Below, in pieces: positions 1 through 8,954 of a DNA stretch of 64,000 nt. Under the pieces are notes generated by a model that saw only the letters and a list, made by a program, of their open reading frames with translations, ran no database searches and was not told the DNA's origin. Made by a program: the position numbers and the translations under genes. Within the stretch, counting starts at the first letter, position 1; each line of letters starts with the position of its first letter. This stretch comes from an uncultured Streptomyces sp. (GTDB lineage Bacteria > Actinomycetota > Actinomycetes > Streptomycetales > Streptomycetaceae), in assembly GCF_947488945.1 (NCBI RefSeq), contig NZ_CANLBS010000003.1, forward strand, positions 124,001 to 188,000. Reading direction: 5' to 3'.

Positions 1-161
1 GAACGGCCGAGTCCGAACGCGCCGCGCAGCGACTGGGAGTAGAGGGAGCGGCGGGCGTAGGCGCGTCCCAGCCGGGGCCCGTCGTAGGACCGGTATCCGA
101 TGTTGTGGATGCGGGAGTCCCCGCCCGCGCCCGTGCCGGCGCCCGTGGTCTCAGTGCTCAT
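1..161 (-). CDS. ABC transporter permease, N-terminal part only
   Basis: The gene runs off the left edge; only about 53 residues of the N-terminus are present. It starts with ATG at 161 and overlaps the last codons of the upstream ATPase gene (stop 151-153), so the two are translationally coupled. The visible part is a Gly/Thr-rich cytosolic leader followed by IHNIGYRSYDGPRLGRAYA, a segment typical of the leader of Streptomyces ABC-2-like permeases (family recollection). No membrane segment falls within the window. The function as permease is inferred mainly from coupling to the ATPase. Confidence 0.75.
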   Translation of the reverse strand, partial: MSTETTGAGTGAGGDSRIHNIGYRSYDGPRLGRAYARRSLYSQSLRGAFGLGR

Positions 162-1176
162 CGCGGGCACTCTCCTTCTGCAGTACCGGTGCCGGGGCCG
201 CCTGCGGGCCCACCGGCCGCCCGGCGGCGGCGTCCGCGCCGGGCCGGAACACCTCGGCGATGTGGTGCCGGCGCTGTTCCATGCGTACGAGTCCGAGGCC
301 GAGGCCCGCGACGCTGTCGCGCACCAGGTCGTACGTCTTCTCGCCGTCCGCCACGACCAGCAGGATGTGGCCGGCGCCGGGCAGTCCCGCGGAGTCGACC
401 CCGTCCTGGCCGACCAGGGTGACTCCGGCCTCCAGGAGCCTGCGGCGCAGGGCGTCGGCGCCGTCCGGGTGGGTGTCGCTGTCGGTCACCTCGACGGCGA
501 GCGTCGTGGTGGTCCGGGTGAAGTCGCTGGTGGAGCTGGACCTCAGCAGGGTGCCGCCGTCCACGACGACCACGTGGTCGCAGGTGCGTTCCAGCTCGCC
601 CAGCAGGTGGGAGGTGACCAGGACCGAGATGCCGAAGTCGGTGTGGACACGGCGGATCAGGCCCAGCATCTCGTCCCTGCCGACGGGGTCGAGACCGTTG
701 GTCGGCTCGTCCAGCAGCACCAGCCGGGGATCGTGGACCAGCGCCTGCGCGAGTTTGACGCGCTGCTTCATCCCGGTCGAGTAGCCGCCGATGGGGCGGT
801 AGCGCTCTTCGTAGAGGCCGACGTGGCGCAGGGTGTCCGCAGTGCGTTCGCGGGCCGCCGTCGGGGGGAGTCCGGACATCCTCGCCATGTGGACGACGAA
901 CTCGGTGGCCGAGACGTCGGGCGGCAGGCAGTCGTGCTCGGGCATGTAGCCGACCCGCTCCCGGATGGCGGCGCCGTGGGTGGCGACGTCGAGCCCGAGC
1001 ACTTCGGCCCGGCCCTCGGTGGCGGGGGACAGACCCAGCAGGATCTTGATCAGTGTGGACTTGCCGGCTCCGTTGGAACCCACCAGCCCGGTCACGCCGG
1101 GTCCGATGTCCAGGGAAAGCCGGTCAAGAGCGGTCACCCGGGGGAACCGCTTGCTCAGGGCTTCGGTCGCAATCAC
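151..1176 (-). CDS. ABC transporter ATP-binding protein
   Basis: Single ABC ATPase domain of about 341 residues. Walker A is GSNGAGKST near residue 40, the signature region is YSTGMKQRVKLAQAL, and Walker B with the following loop is LVLLDEPTNGLDP. A C-terminal extension of about 120 residues is typical of ABC-2 exporter ATPases. I start it at GTG 1176 (VIATEALSKRF) because GGGAAGG lies 8 bases upstream; GTG at 1185 is an alternative. The 3' end overlaps the permease gene, so the pair forms one membrane export or antibiotic/lipid efflux-type transporter. The substrate is unknown. Confidence 0.9.
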   Translation of the reverse strand: MIATEALSKRFPRVTALDRLSLDIGPGVTGLVGSNGAGKSTLIKILLGLSPATEGRAEVLGLDVATHGAAIRERVGYMPEHDCLPPDVSATEFVVHMARMSGLPPTAARERTADTLRHVGLYEERYRPIGGYSTGMKQRVKLAQALVHDPRLVLLDEPTNGLDPVGRDEMLGLIRRVHTDFGISVLVTSHLLGELERTCDHVVVVDGGTLLRSSSTSDFTRTTTTLAVEVTDSDTHPDGADALRRRLLEAGVTLVGQDGVDSAGLPGAGHILLVVADGEKTYDLVRDSVAGLGLGLVRMEQRRHHIAEVFRPGADAAAGRPVGPQAAPAPVLQKESARDEH

Positions 1177-1565
1177 AGCAGTCACCTTCCCGAAGGTAGT
1201 GGTGCCGCTCACCCGCGTCGTCAGACTCTGCGGTCGTATACACGTCAACCTTGAGGGGTACGGGCCCGTAGGGGACCCGTCGGGAGGAGGGCGGAGCCTC
1301 CGGGACGTCTGCCCGGCGGACGGATCCGTCGGCTCCCGGCCGGGCAGCCCCTGCTGTGCTGATGGCCGGCGGTCTCCCTTGACGCCGCGTGCCGGGCGGC
1401 GTCACATTCGTCGGGGCCACGTGGACGAGGTGGCCGGACCGCAGGTGCGCCGTGGAGCGGTGCCGCTCGCGCGGTGGGGTCGGCGCGGCGCGCACGGTGG
1501 TCCGTGTCCGCCGGACGCGGCCGGCCGCCGTGGACGCGGTGCCCGATGGAGGGACGAGGGACGAC
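1177..1565. other. Intergenic region between divergent genes
   Basis: It separates the leftward ABC ATPase from the rightward hydrolase and should hold both promoters. I see no convincing operator, repeat or small gene. Open frames here have no ribosome-binding site or recognisable protein. Confidence 0.5.
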
Positions 1566-2492
1566 GTGGATCTGCGACAAGCACGCGAACGACGGGTGCG
1601 CACCGGTGGGATCGAGCTGTGCGTAGCCGAGTTGGGCGACCCCGAGGCTGCGACGATCGTGCTGGTGCACGGCTACCCGGACAGCAAGGAGGTCTGGTCG
1701 GAGGTCGCCGCGCGGCTCGCGGACCGCTGGCACGTGGTGCTGTACGACGTACGGGGCCACGGCGGGTCGAGCGCCCCGCAGCCGCTGCGCGGCGGGTTCA
1801 CGCTGGAGAAGCTGACGGACGACTTCCTCGCCGTGGTGGACGCGGTGAGCCCGGACCGGCCGGTGCACCTGGTCGGGCACGACTGGGGTTCCGTCCAGTC
1901 CTGGGAGTTCGCCACCGTGGACCGGACCCGGGGCCGCATCGCGTCGTTCACCTCGATGTCCGGGCCGTGCCTGGACCACTTCGGTCACTGGATCAAGGGG
2001 CGGATCAAACAGCCCACCGCCCGGCGGACCCTCCAACTGCTGGGCCAGGGAGCCAAGTCCTGGTACGTCTACCTGCTCCACACGCCGGTTCTGCCGGAGC
2101 GGGCCTGGCGCGGCCCGCTGGGCAGGCGCTGGCCGGCCATCCTGTCGCGGATGGAGAACGTCCCCCGCGGCGACTACCCGACGCCCTCGCTGTCGCGGGA
2201 CGCGGCGCACGGAGCCTGGCTCTACCGGGACAACATCCGCTCCCGGCTGGCCCGCCCGCGCCCGGCTCCGTACGCCCACGTACCGGTCCAGCTCATCACG
2301 CCCACCGGCGACAGCTTCCTCTCGCCGGCGCTCTACGACGAACTCGACCGATGGGTGCCGGAGTTGGTCCGGCACGTGCTGCCGGCCAAGCACTGGGTGC
2401 CCCGGACCCAGCCCGACCGGATCGCGGCCTGGGTCGACGAGTTCGCCGCAGCCACGGAGAAGCGGGCGGGGGCGGGGCCCATCGAAGGGTGA
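1566..2492 (+). CDS. Alpha/beta hydrolase, epoxide hydrolase-like
   Basis: A protein of 308 residues starting with GTG at 1566, preceded by GGAGGGACGAGGG. The oxyanion-hole motif HGYP is at residues 35-38. The nucleophile elbow is GHDWGS with Asp at about 106, so the nucleophile is aspartate as in epoxide hydrolases and haloalkane dehalogenases rather than serine. A late AKHWVPRTQPD segment supplies the expected catalytic His. Mycobacterial EphD-like proteins fuse such a domain to a short-chain dehydrogenase; here only the hydrolase is present. The substrate cannot be told. It stands alone, with non-coding DNA on both sides. Confidence 0.85.
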   Translation: MDLRQARERRVRTGGIELCVAELGDPEAATIVLVHGYPDSKEVWSEVAARLADRWHVVLYDVRGHGGSSAPQPLRGGFTLEKLTDDFLAVVDAVSPDRPVHLVGHDWGSVQSWEFATVDRTRGRIASFTSMSGPCLDHFGHWIKGRIKQPTARRTLQLLGQGAKSWYVYLLHTPVLPERAWRGPLGRRWPAILSRMENVPRGDYPTPSLSRDAAHGAWLYRDNIRSRLARPRPAPYAHVPVQLITPTGDSFLSPALYDELDRWVPELVRHVLPAKHWVPRTQPDRIAAWVDEFAAATEKRAGAGPIEG

Positions 2493-3335
2493 GCAGCGGG
2501 GGCCACGTGCGCGGGCACGAGCGGGGCGGGGCGGGGTGACTCGCTCCGCATTCCCCATGTATCCGATGATCGCACTGGATTACGTCACCCGTTCGAGGGT
2601 GACGTGAAGCAATGGCGTCGGTGGGCGACACACGGGGCACTCTTGCGCTTCGGCCGAGCACTGGGGCGGACTCCACGCTCCACCTCTGCTGGGTGCCTCA
2701 GACCGGTTGCGGGGAAAGGCAGTTGAAGAGACGGCCGGTCCCTTGCCCCAAGCCGATTCTGCGTATGGCCCGTTGAACTGTGCGCGGACCGCTTTCCGTA
2801 CGTGCAGGCCGCGTTCCTCCGATCTCGACGCCCCGGGGGCATCGCACCGGGCTCCTGCTCCCGAGGGTCCGTAGCGGGGAACCGCTCCCGCTGCCTGCCC
2901 GGTCCGGCGCGGACCGATGCCCTCATGGGGAACGAACCGAACAAGGCCTCATGAACAGCCCGTTCGCCGCCCACAGCCCCGCGCGTGCGTGCCGCCGCGC
3001 TCCGCGCTCCGGCACCGTCGACGCACCCCGGATGCCTCGTCCAACTCATCGACGGAACGGCCGTCTTTCCGCTGCCGCTCCCCCGAGATGCCGACACATG
3101 GCCGCCGAACGAGCGCCCCACACAGCGCTATTGGCGCATATTACACCAAGCCCCCATGAAAGTCCTTCTGTTGCCCAAATGACACCAATGCACAGGCCAC
3201 TTGTCCACAGAAGCTTCATCACGCCTGTGGATAAAGGGAGTTACCTGTGGATCAAACCTTCGGAGTAAAAGTCCCACAAGCGCACAGGCTGAAAATCCGA
3301 TGCGCTCCGGGACTGGACGCGGGCACTCTGATGCG
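2493..3335. other. Long intergenic region carrying DnaA boxes
   Basis: About 840 bases with no supportable gene. Its frames on both strands have no homology that I recognise and no good ribosome-binding sites. The right part (about 3120-3300) is clearly AT-richer than its surroundings and carries a cluster of DnaA boxes, annotated separately. Confidence 0.7.
3201..3254. promoter_or_regulatory. DnaA-box cluster near kptA
   Basis: Three 9-mers: TTGTCCACA on the plus strand at 3201-3209, TTATCCACA on the minus strand at 3226-3234, and TGATCCACA (one mismatch) on the minus strand at 3246-3254. TTGTCCACA is the Streptomyces consensus and TTATCCACA the E. coli one. Starts are 20-25 bases apart, about two helical turns. 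S. coelicolor is known to have high-affinity DnaA-box clusters outside oriC that titrate DnaA; this may be an equivalent. Confidence 0.75.
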
Positions 3336-3878
3336 ATGGACGAAAGACGGACCGTGAAGGTCTCGAAGTACCTCTCCACACACCTCCGGCACCAGCCGGA
3401 ACGCATCGGGCTGACGCTCGACGCCCACGGCTGGGTAGCTGTCGAGGAGCTGCTGAGCGCGGCCGCCCGGCACGGGTTCACCGTGACCCGCGACGAACTG
3501 GACCATGTGGTCGCCTTCAACGACAAGCGCCGCTTCACGATCGACGGCGACCGGATCCGCGCCAATCAGGGGCACACCGTCACGGTGGACCTCGACCTGC
3601 CGGAGACCGAACCTCCCGCGTACCTGTACCACGGCACCGCGCCGCACGCCCTGGAGGCGATCCGGGCCGAAGGGCTGCGGCCCATGGGCCGGCACCATGT
3701 GCATCTCTCCCCCGACCGGGAGACGGCGACCCGGGTGGGCGCCCGCCGGGGACGTCCGGTCGTGCTGTCCGTGCACGCGGGAGCGATGTTCCGGGCCGGA
3801 CACGCGTTCCGCGTCAGCGCCAACGGCGTCTGGCTGGCCGACGCCGTCCCCCCGGAGTACCTGCGCTTTCCGGGCTGA
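3336..3878 (+). CDS. kptA: RNA 2'-phosphotransferase (KptA/Tpt1 family)
   Basis: A protein of 180 residues of the usual family length. The family enzyme moves an internal 2'-phosphate from RNA onto NAD, giving ADP-ribose 1'',2''-cyclic phosphate. Visible features are the N-terminal winged-helix part (KVSKYLSTHLRHQPERIGL) and the NAD-binding part with LYHGTA, HHVHLSPD and GRPVVLSVHAG. ATG 3336 matches the family start (MDERRTVKVSKYLS); ATG 3300 is in frame but gives a 12-residue extension not expected for the family. No clear ribosome-binding site is seen. Bacteria lack the tRNA splicing that makes the yeast substrate, so the physiological role is open. Confidence 0.93.
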   Translation: MDERRTVKVSKYLSTHLRHQPERIGLTLDAHGWVAVEELLSAAARHGFTVTRDELDHVVAFNDKRRFTIDGDRIRANQGHTVTVDLDLPETEPPAYLYHGTAPHALEAIRAEGLRPMGRHHVHLSPDRETATRVGARRGRPVVLSVHAGAMFRAGHAFRVSANGVWLADAVPPEYLRFPG

Positions 3879-3921
3879 TCCCGCGCCCTGAGACCCCGGA
3901 CCGCCGCGCTGCGGGTCTCCT

Positions 3922-4146
3922 TCACCGGGCCGGCTTGCCGAGCCCCGTCCGGAGGTCGTCGAGGTTCATCACGGGCTGCACGCCGACCTGGGCGCCCGCG
4001 CGGGAGAAGCGCCGTGTCACGGGAGGGAGTTCGGGGCTCTCCGCCATGTCGAGGACGAACATGCAGGTCCTCGCCCCCTCGGCGGGGGTGGAGTAGGCCG
4101 CCTCCGGTCGGAGACGAACCGCGGCCTCCTCCGGCATCTCGGCCAT
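3922..4146 (-). pseudogene. Truncated DUF3303-like small protein
   Basis: The 74-residue product (MAEMPEEAAVRLRPEAAYS...) resembles the C-terminal two thirds of a small family of about 100 residues that I recall with PEAAYF, a hydrophobic FVLDM-type strand and a late PVMNLDDL motif. The upstream frame resembles the family further (TLLGRSMAEM) but is cut by a TGA immediately before a possible TTG start at about 4185, so roughly 30 N-terminal residues appear lost. GGGGAGG sits 3 bases before the ATG, which is rather close. It may be a decayed gene or a short functional version. It is convergent with kptA. Confidence 0.5.
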
Positions 4147-4245
4147 CGACCTCCCCAGCAACGTCCGCCGGGCGGCCGGACCGGGCAATCACTCCCCGCT
4201 CCGGTCCCGACGAATCCGCCGCCGTCCCGTGGGCAGACGGGCGGA

Positions 4246-5118
4246 ATGGGAGAGATCCGGGTCGGAACCTGCTCGTGGACGGACAAGGCGCTGGTGTCCA
4301 GCGGCTGGTACCCGAGAGGCATGCGCGACGCCGAGGGCAGGCTGCGTCACTACGCCTCACAGTTCCCGGTGGCGGAGGTCGACGCGACCTACTACGGGCT
4401 GCCCAGTGTCCGCAACAGCCTGTTGTGGACCGAGCGCACCCCCGAGGGGTTCCGGTTCGACGTGAAGGCGTTCTCCCTGCTCACCGGACATCCGACCCGG
4501 CCGGAGGCGCTGCCCGCCGACCTGCGGCCGGCCTTCGCCCGAGGCCGGGCGCACGGCGGCGTCGATCCCGGTCTGCTCGACGAGGTGTGGGACCGGTACC
4601 GGGCGGCCCTCGAACCGCTGCGCGCCTCCGGCCGCCTGGGGACGCTGGTGTTCCAGTTCGCGCACCGGCTCGCGCCGGGCGGACCGGCGGAGGAGTACCT
4701 GCGCGAGTGCCGCAAGCGGGCGTCCGGGTGGCCGGTGGCGGTGGAGTTCCGGCACCCGGGCTGGTGGCATCCGGAGCGGGCCGACGCGACGGCGGCGCTG
4801 CTGACGGAACTGTCCGCGACCGCCGTGGCGGTGGACATGGTGCAGACGCTTCCCACCTCCGTCCCGCCGGTCCTGCGGGTGACCGACCCGGACCTCGCCG
4901 TGATCCGGCTCCACGGGCGCAACACCGCCTGGGGGACCGGCACCAAGGAGGACAGGTTCCGGCATGAGTACACGGCCGGGGAACTGACCGAGTGGGTGCC
5001 GCGGATCCGGGAGGCGGCCGGGCCGGCGCGGGAGGTGCACGTGCTGTTCAACAACTGCTGCGGCGACGCCGCGGTGCGCGCGGCGGGCGCGATGCGCCAC
5101 CTGCTCGGCCTCTCGTAG
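4246..5118 (+). CDS. DUF72 family protein
   Basis: A protein of 290 residues of the DUF72 (YecE-like) family, predicted TIM-barrel fold. Recognisable stretches are [10 protein letters not shown] at the N-terminus, [43 protein letters not shown] and the C-terminal [12 protein letters not shown]. The biochemical function of the family is unknown. It begins with ATG 4246 after GGGCGGA and is followed after 10 bases by the flavin oxidoreductase gene, so they are probably co-transcribed. Confidence 0.9.
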   Translation: MGEIRVGTCSWTDKALVSSGWYPRGMRDAEGRLRHYASQFPVAEVDATYYGLPSVRNSLLWTERTPEGFRFDVKAFSLLTGHPTRPEALPADLRPAFARGRAHGGVDPGLLDEVWDRYRAALEPLRASGRLGTLVFQFAHRLAPGGPAEEYLRECRKRASGWPVAVEFRHPGWWHPERADATAALLTELSATAVAVDMVQTLPTSVPPVLRVTDPDLAVIRLHGRNTAWGTGTKEDRFRHEYTAGELTEWVPRIREAAGPAREVHVLFNNCCGDAAVRAAGAMRHLLGLS

Positions 5119-5128
5119 GGTCGTGCCC

Positions 5129-6025
5129 ATGCGACTGAGCACAGTGATCCTGCCCATCCACCGCTGGGCCGAGGGCCGCAAGGTCTGGCAGCGGGCCGAA
5201 GACCTCGGCTTCCACGCCGCGTACACCTACGACCACCTGTCCTGGCGTACGTTCCGCGACGGCCCGTGGTTCGGCGCGGTCCCCACCCTGACCGCCGCCG
5301 CGGCGGCCACCGAGCGGCTGCGGCTGGGCACGCTGGTCACCTCCCCCAACTTCCGGCACCCGGTCACCCTCGCCAAGGACCTGATCACCCTGGACGACGT
5401 GTCCGGCGGCCGGATCACCCTCGGCATCGGAGCCGGTGGCGACGGATTCGACGCCACCACGCTGCGTCGCGGCGACGAGGCTCCCTGGACTCCCCGCGAA
5501 CGCGCCGACCACTTCGCGGAGTTCGTCCCGCTGCTGGACCGGCTGCTCACCGAGCCGTCCGTGACGTACGAGGGCTCCTTCTACGCGGCCAACGAGGCCC
5601 GCAACGTCCCCGGCTGCGTCCAGCGGCCCCGGCTTCCCTTCGCCGTCGCCGCCACCGGCCCGCGCGGTCTCAAGCTCGCCGCGCGGTACGGGCAGGCGTG
5701 GGTGACCACCGGCGACCCGAAGCTGTTCGGCACCGGTACTCCCGCCCAGTCCGCAGAGGCCCTGCGCGGACAGATCGACCGGCTCGGCGCGGCCGGCGAA
5801 GCGGTCGGCCGGGACGTCTCCGGGCTCGACAAGATCCTGCTCACCGGCTTCACCCCGGACCGTCCGCTGGAGTCCCTGGACGCCTTCGTGGACTTCGCCG
5901 GCACGCACGCGGAGCTCGGCTTCACCGAGATCGTGCTGCACTGGCCCGTCCCCGGCTCGGACTTCGCCGCCGACCAGTCGGTCTTCGAGCGGATCGCCAC
6001 CGAAGGACTGTCCCAGCTCGGCTGA
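5129..6025 (+). CDS. LLM class flavin-dependent oxidoreductase
   Basis: A luciferase-like monooxygenase fold protein of 298 residues. The N-terminus ([13 protein letters not shown]), the [17 protein letters not shown] strand and the following [19 protein letters not shown] are characteristic of the FMN/F420-dependent class. Such enzymes in actinomycetes often use F420, but the cofactor is not decided here. ATG 5129 is preferred to GTG 5123 because AGGG lies 8 bases upstream. It follows the DUF72 gene by 10 bases and is closed by a hairpin at 6162-6193. Confidence 0.9.
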   Translation: MRLSTVILPIHRWAEGRKVWQRAEDLGFHAAYTYDHLSWRTFRDGPWFGAVPTLTAAAAATERLRLGTLVTSPNFRHPVTLAKDLITLDDVSGGRITLGIGAGGDGFDATTLRRGDEAPWTPRERADHFAEFVPLLDRLLTEPSVTYEGSFYAANEARNVPGCVQRPRLPFAVAATGPRGLKLAARYGQAWVTTGDPKLFGTGTPAQSAEALRGQIDRLGAAGEAVGRDVSGLDKILLTGFTPDRPLESLDAFVDFAGTHAELGFTEIVLHWPVPGSDFAADQSVFERIATEGLSQLG

Positions 6026-6161
6026 GGCTCCCGCGACCGGGCCCCGTTCTCACTCATCGTCACCCCCGCACCGGACGGCCGCGTCCCGGCACCACCGGGT
6101 ACCGGAATTCCCCCGGGGCCGGTCGGGCGTCCACGGCGGGGCAAGACGCGCAACGGCACCT

Positions 6162-6193
6162 GACGAGGTGGCTGCACAGGCCGCCACCTCGTC
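6162..6193 (+). terminator. Hairpin terminator after the LLM oxidoreductase gene
   Basis: Perfect 11-bp stem GACGAGGTGGC / GCCACCTCGTC with a 10-base loop, starting 136 bases after the stop codon. There is no U-tract, as is usual for Streptomyces terminators. Confidence 0.6.
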
Positions 6194-6291
6194 GGCATAT
6201 GCCAACGGCATACACCGCAGCTCAGGGGCGCGTGCACTCATATGCGCGCCCCTCCGCACGCCCGTGCGCCCTTGTACGGGAGAATGTCCGG

Positions 6292-7137
6292 GTGACCACC
6301 CCTATGGACGCGCCGCTGCCCGCCGTGACCCGGCTCATCGCCACCGATCTGGACGGCACCCTGCTGCGCGACGACAAGACGTTGTCGGAACGCACCGTCG
6401 CCGCCCTCGCCGCCGCCGAGGCCGCCGGTCTCCCCGTGCTCTTCGTCACCGGCCGTCCCGCCCGCTGGATGGACGCGGTCCTCGGTCACCTGCCGTCGCA
6501 CGCCACCGCGATCTGCGCCAACGGCGCGGTGGTTGCGGACCTGAGCGGGACCCCGAAGCTGCTGCGGGTCCACCCGCTGGAGCGCGCCGACGCCCTCGAA
6601 GTCGTCCACCGGCTGCGCGCCGCCGCCCCCGGCACCTCGTTCGCCGTCGAGATGTCGACCGGCATCCACTACGAGCCGGCCTACCCGCCGTTCCACCTGG
6701 ACCCGGGTGCGACCGTCGCGGTCGCCGAGAAGCTGCTCCACGAGGACGAGCCCGGCTCCGGCGCCCCCGTCCTGAAGCTGCTCGCCCACCACTCCGAGCA
6801 GGCGCCGGACGCGTTCCTGGCACTGGCCCGCTCGGTCGCCGGGGACCGGGCCGCGTTCACCCGGTCCAGTCCCTCCGCCCTGCTGGAGGCGGCGCGCAAG
6901 GGCGTCTCCAAGGCGTCCACCCTCGCCGAGTACTGCGCGGAGCTGTCCGTCCCCGCCTCCGAGGTGGTCGCCTTCGGGGACATGCCCAACGACGTGGAGA
7001 TGCTCCGCTGGGCCGGCACCTCGTTCGCCATGGGCAACGCCCACCCGGACGCCCTGGCGGCGGCCTCCGGCGCCACGCTGACCAACGAGGAGGACGGGGT
7101 GGCAGTCGTCGTCGAACGCATCCTGGCCGCCCGCTGA
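6292..7137 (+). CDS. HAD-superfamily hydrolase, Cof-like phosphatase
   Basis: A protein of 281 residues with the HAD motif I DLDGTLLRDDK near the N-terminus, motif II in LFVTGRPARW, a lysine (KGVSKASTL) as motif III and motif IV in VVAFGDMPNDVEML. The large cap between motifs II and III places it in the Cof/IIB subclass of sugar-phosphate or phosphorylated-cofactor phosphatases. GTG 6292 is chosen because GGGAGA lies about 8 bases upstream; ATG 6304 is possible. It converges with the histidine kinase gene, 31 bases apart. Confidence 0.9.
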   Translation: MTTPMDAPLPAVTRLIATDLDGTLLRDDKTLSERTVAALAAAEAAGLPVLFVTGRPARWMDAVLGHLPSHATAICANGAVVADLSGTPKLLRVHPLERADALEVVHRLRAAAPGTSFAVEMSTGIHYEPAYPPFHLDPGATVAVAEKLLHEDEPGSGAPVLKLLAHHSEQAPDAFLALARSVAGDRAAFTRSSPSALLEAARKGVSKASTLAEYCAELSVPASEVVAFGDMPNDVEMLRWAGTSFAMGNAHPDALAAASGATLTNEEDGVAVVVERILAAR

Positions 7138-7168
7138 GACCCGCTGCCTCCGGCCCTTGGGACGGCCC

Positions 7169-8875
7169 TCAGAGAGGCGCCTGCCACACCACCCCGGTGC
7201 CGCCCCCGTTCTCGCCGATGCCCGGACCGAACCAGCTCGCACCGCCCAGGGACTCGGCGCGCCGGGCCAGATTGCGCAGACCGCTGCGCCGTCCGCCCTC
7301 GGGAATGCCCACCCCGTCGTCGGCGACCGTCAGGCGGACCGCCGGGCGCCCGTCCGGCAGCGTCGCGGTGGCGTCGACGACCACGTCGATCAGTGAGGCC
7401 CCGGCGTGCCGGAACGCGTTGGACAGGGCCTCCCGCAGCGCCGCGATCAGGTTCTTCCCGGTGAGCTCGCCGACGAGCGTGTCGACGGCGCCGAGGAAGC
7501 GGTGGGACGGTTTGAAGCCGAGGGGCACCGCGGCCATGTTGATCTCTCGGAGCACCCGGGTACGCAGGCCGGACGGCGCCTGGGCGGGCTCCTGCTGGAG
7601 GGCGAAGATCGCGGTGCGGATCTCCTGGATGGTCACGTCCAGCTCGTCCACGGCCTGGCCCACGCCTTCCTGCACGTCGGGGACCATCGCCCGGCGCTGC
7701 GCACCCTCCAGCATCATGCCGGTGGCGAACAGACGCTGGATGACGAGGTCGTGCAGGTCGCGGGCGATGCGGTCGCGGTCCTCGTAGACGGCCAGCCGCT
7801 CCCGGTCCCGCTGCGCCTCGGCCATCATCAGCGCGAGCGCCGCCTGCGAGGCGAACTGGGTGGCGAGCGTCCGCTCGGCCTCCGTGAAGGGCCGGTCGCC
7901 CCGGGCCCGGGGGGTGGCGAGTGCGCCGAGCATCCGGCCGCCGCTGTGCAGCGGCACCAGCATGTTCGGCCCGTACGCGGCGGCCTGGCGCGAGATCATC
8001 CGGGGATCCGTGGCCGAGTCGTCCATGAACACCGACTCTCCGGCCAGCAGCGCCGCCACCACCGGGCTCTCCGGACCGATGACCACGCCCAGCGAAGCGG
8101 CCGGGTCGTCGGCGGAGACCGCGACGATCTCCAGCCCTCCTTCCTCTGCGGGCATCATCACCACGCCCGCGGCCGAGGCCGCCAGCCGCCGGGCCTGTTC
8201 GGCCACCACCGTCAGGGAGTCGTCCGCGTCACCGCCGGAGAGCAGGGCGGTGGTGACCGCGACCGAGCCGTCGATCCAGCGTTCGCGCTGCCGCGCCTCC
8301 TCGTACAGCCGGGCGTTGCCGATGGCGATGCCCGCCTCGGCGGCGAGGACCCGCACCATGTGCAGATCGTCCTGGTCGAACGGCGCCCCGCCCCGCTTCT
8401 CGCTGAGATAGAGGTTGCCGAAGATCTCGTCGCCGACGCGGATCGGCATGCCGAGGAAGGACTTCATCGGGGGATGGCCGGGCGGGAAGCCGGCCGCTCG
8501 CGGGTCCGTCGTGAGATCGTCGAGCAGCACCGTGTCGGGCTCGTGGATCAGTGCGCCCAGCAGCCCACGGCGGCCGTCGGGTGGATGGCCGATCGCCCGG
8601 ACCACCTCCTCGGACACCCCGTAGGAGATGAAGTCGGACAGGCCTTCGGCCGACTCGCTCACCACGCCGATCGCCGCGTAGCGGGCACCGGTCAGTACGG
8701 CGGCGGTCTCGCAGATCCGGTCCAGCGTGGAGTGCAGTTCGAGACCGGCGCCGATGGACCGCATGGCCTCCAGGAGCTGAGGGATGCGGGCGGTCAGCTC
8801 GGTGGACAGCCCCTGGAGGCTGCGAGTCGCCCTGGTGGCAGCTTCGAGTGAGTCCTGCGCGTCCTGCTCTGCCAT
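7169..8875 (-). CDS. GAF-GAF sensor histidine kinase, DosS/DevS-like
   Basis: A soluble protein of 568 residues without membrane segments. GAF 1 spans about residues 45-190 and GAF 2 about 210-355. The HisKA_3 dimerisation helix contains ARDLHDLVIQRLF with the phospho-accepting His at 375, and a HATPase domain ends with DDGVGIPEGG and SGLRNLARRAESLGG. GAF 1 has FPPGHPPMKSFLG with His134, which lines up with the region around the haem-binding His of mycobacterial DosS/DosT (from memory). No response regulator gene is adjacent. It follows cydCD on the same strand after 79 bases, suggesting a link to respiration or oxygen. Confidence 0.9.
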   Translation of the reverse strand: MAEQDAQDSLEAATRATRSLQGLSTELTARIPQLLEAMRSIGAGLELHSTLDRICETAAVLTGARYAAIGVVSESAEGLSDFISYGVSEEVVRAIGHPPDGRRGLLGALIHEPDTVLLDDLTTDPRAAGFPPGHPPMKSFLGMPIRVGDEIFGNLYLSEKRGGAPFDQDDLHMVRVLAAEAGIAIGNARLYEEARQRERWIDGSVAVTTALLSGGDADDSLTVVAEQARRLAASAAGVVMMPAEEGGLEIVAVSADDPAASLGVVIGPESPVVAALLAGESVFMDDSATDPRMISRQAAAYGPNMLVPLHSGGRMLGALATPRARGDRPFTEAERTLATQFASQAALALMMAEAQRDRERLAVYEDRDRIARDLHDLVIQRLFATGMMLEGAQRRAMVPDVQEGVGQAVDELDVTIQEIRTAIFALQQEPAQAPSGLRTRVLREINMAAVPLGFKPSHRFLGAVDTLVGELTGKNLIAALREALSNAFRHAGASLIDVVVDATATLPDGRPAVRLTVADDGVGIPEGGRRSGLRNLARRAESLGGASWFGPGIGENGGGTGVVWQAPL

Positions 8876-8954
8876 GCGTCGAGCCTAGTAAGTGCCGATC
8901 TGCACCGAAAGTCGGTTTCGGTCGTCGCGGCCCGTGGAGCGCCCGACCGACGGA

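Noticed and set aside
2785-3180. Small genes in the long spacer before kptA
   Set aside because: Frames overlap on both strands without a ribosome-binding site or coherent protein features; composition fits non-coding DNA.
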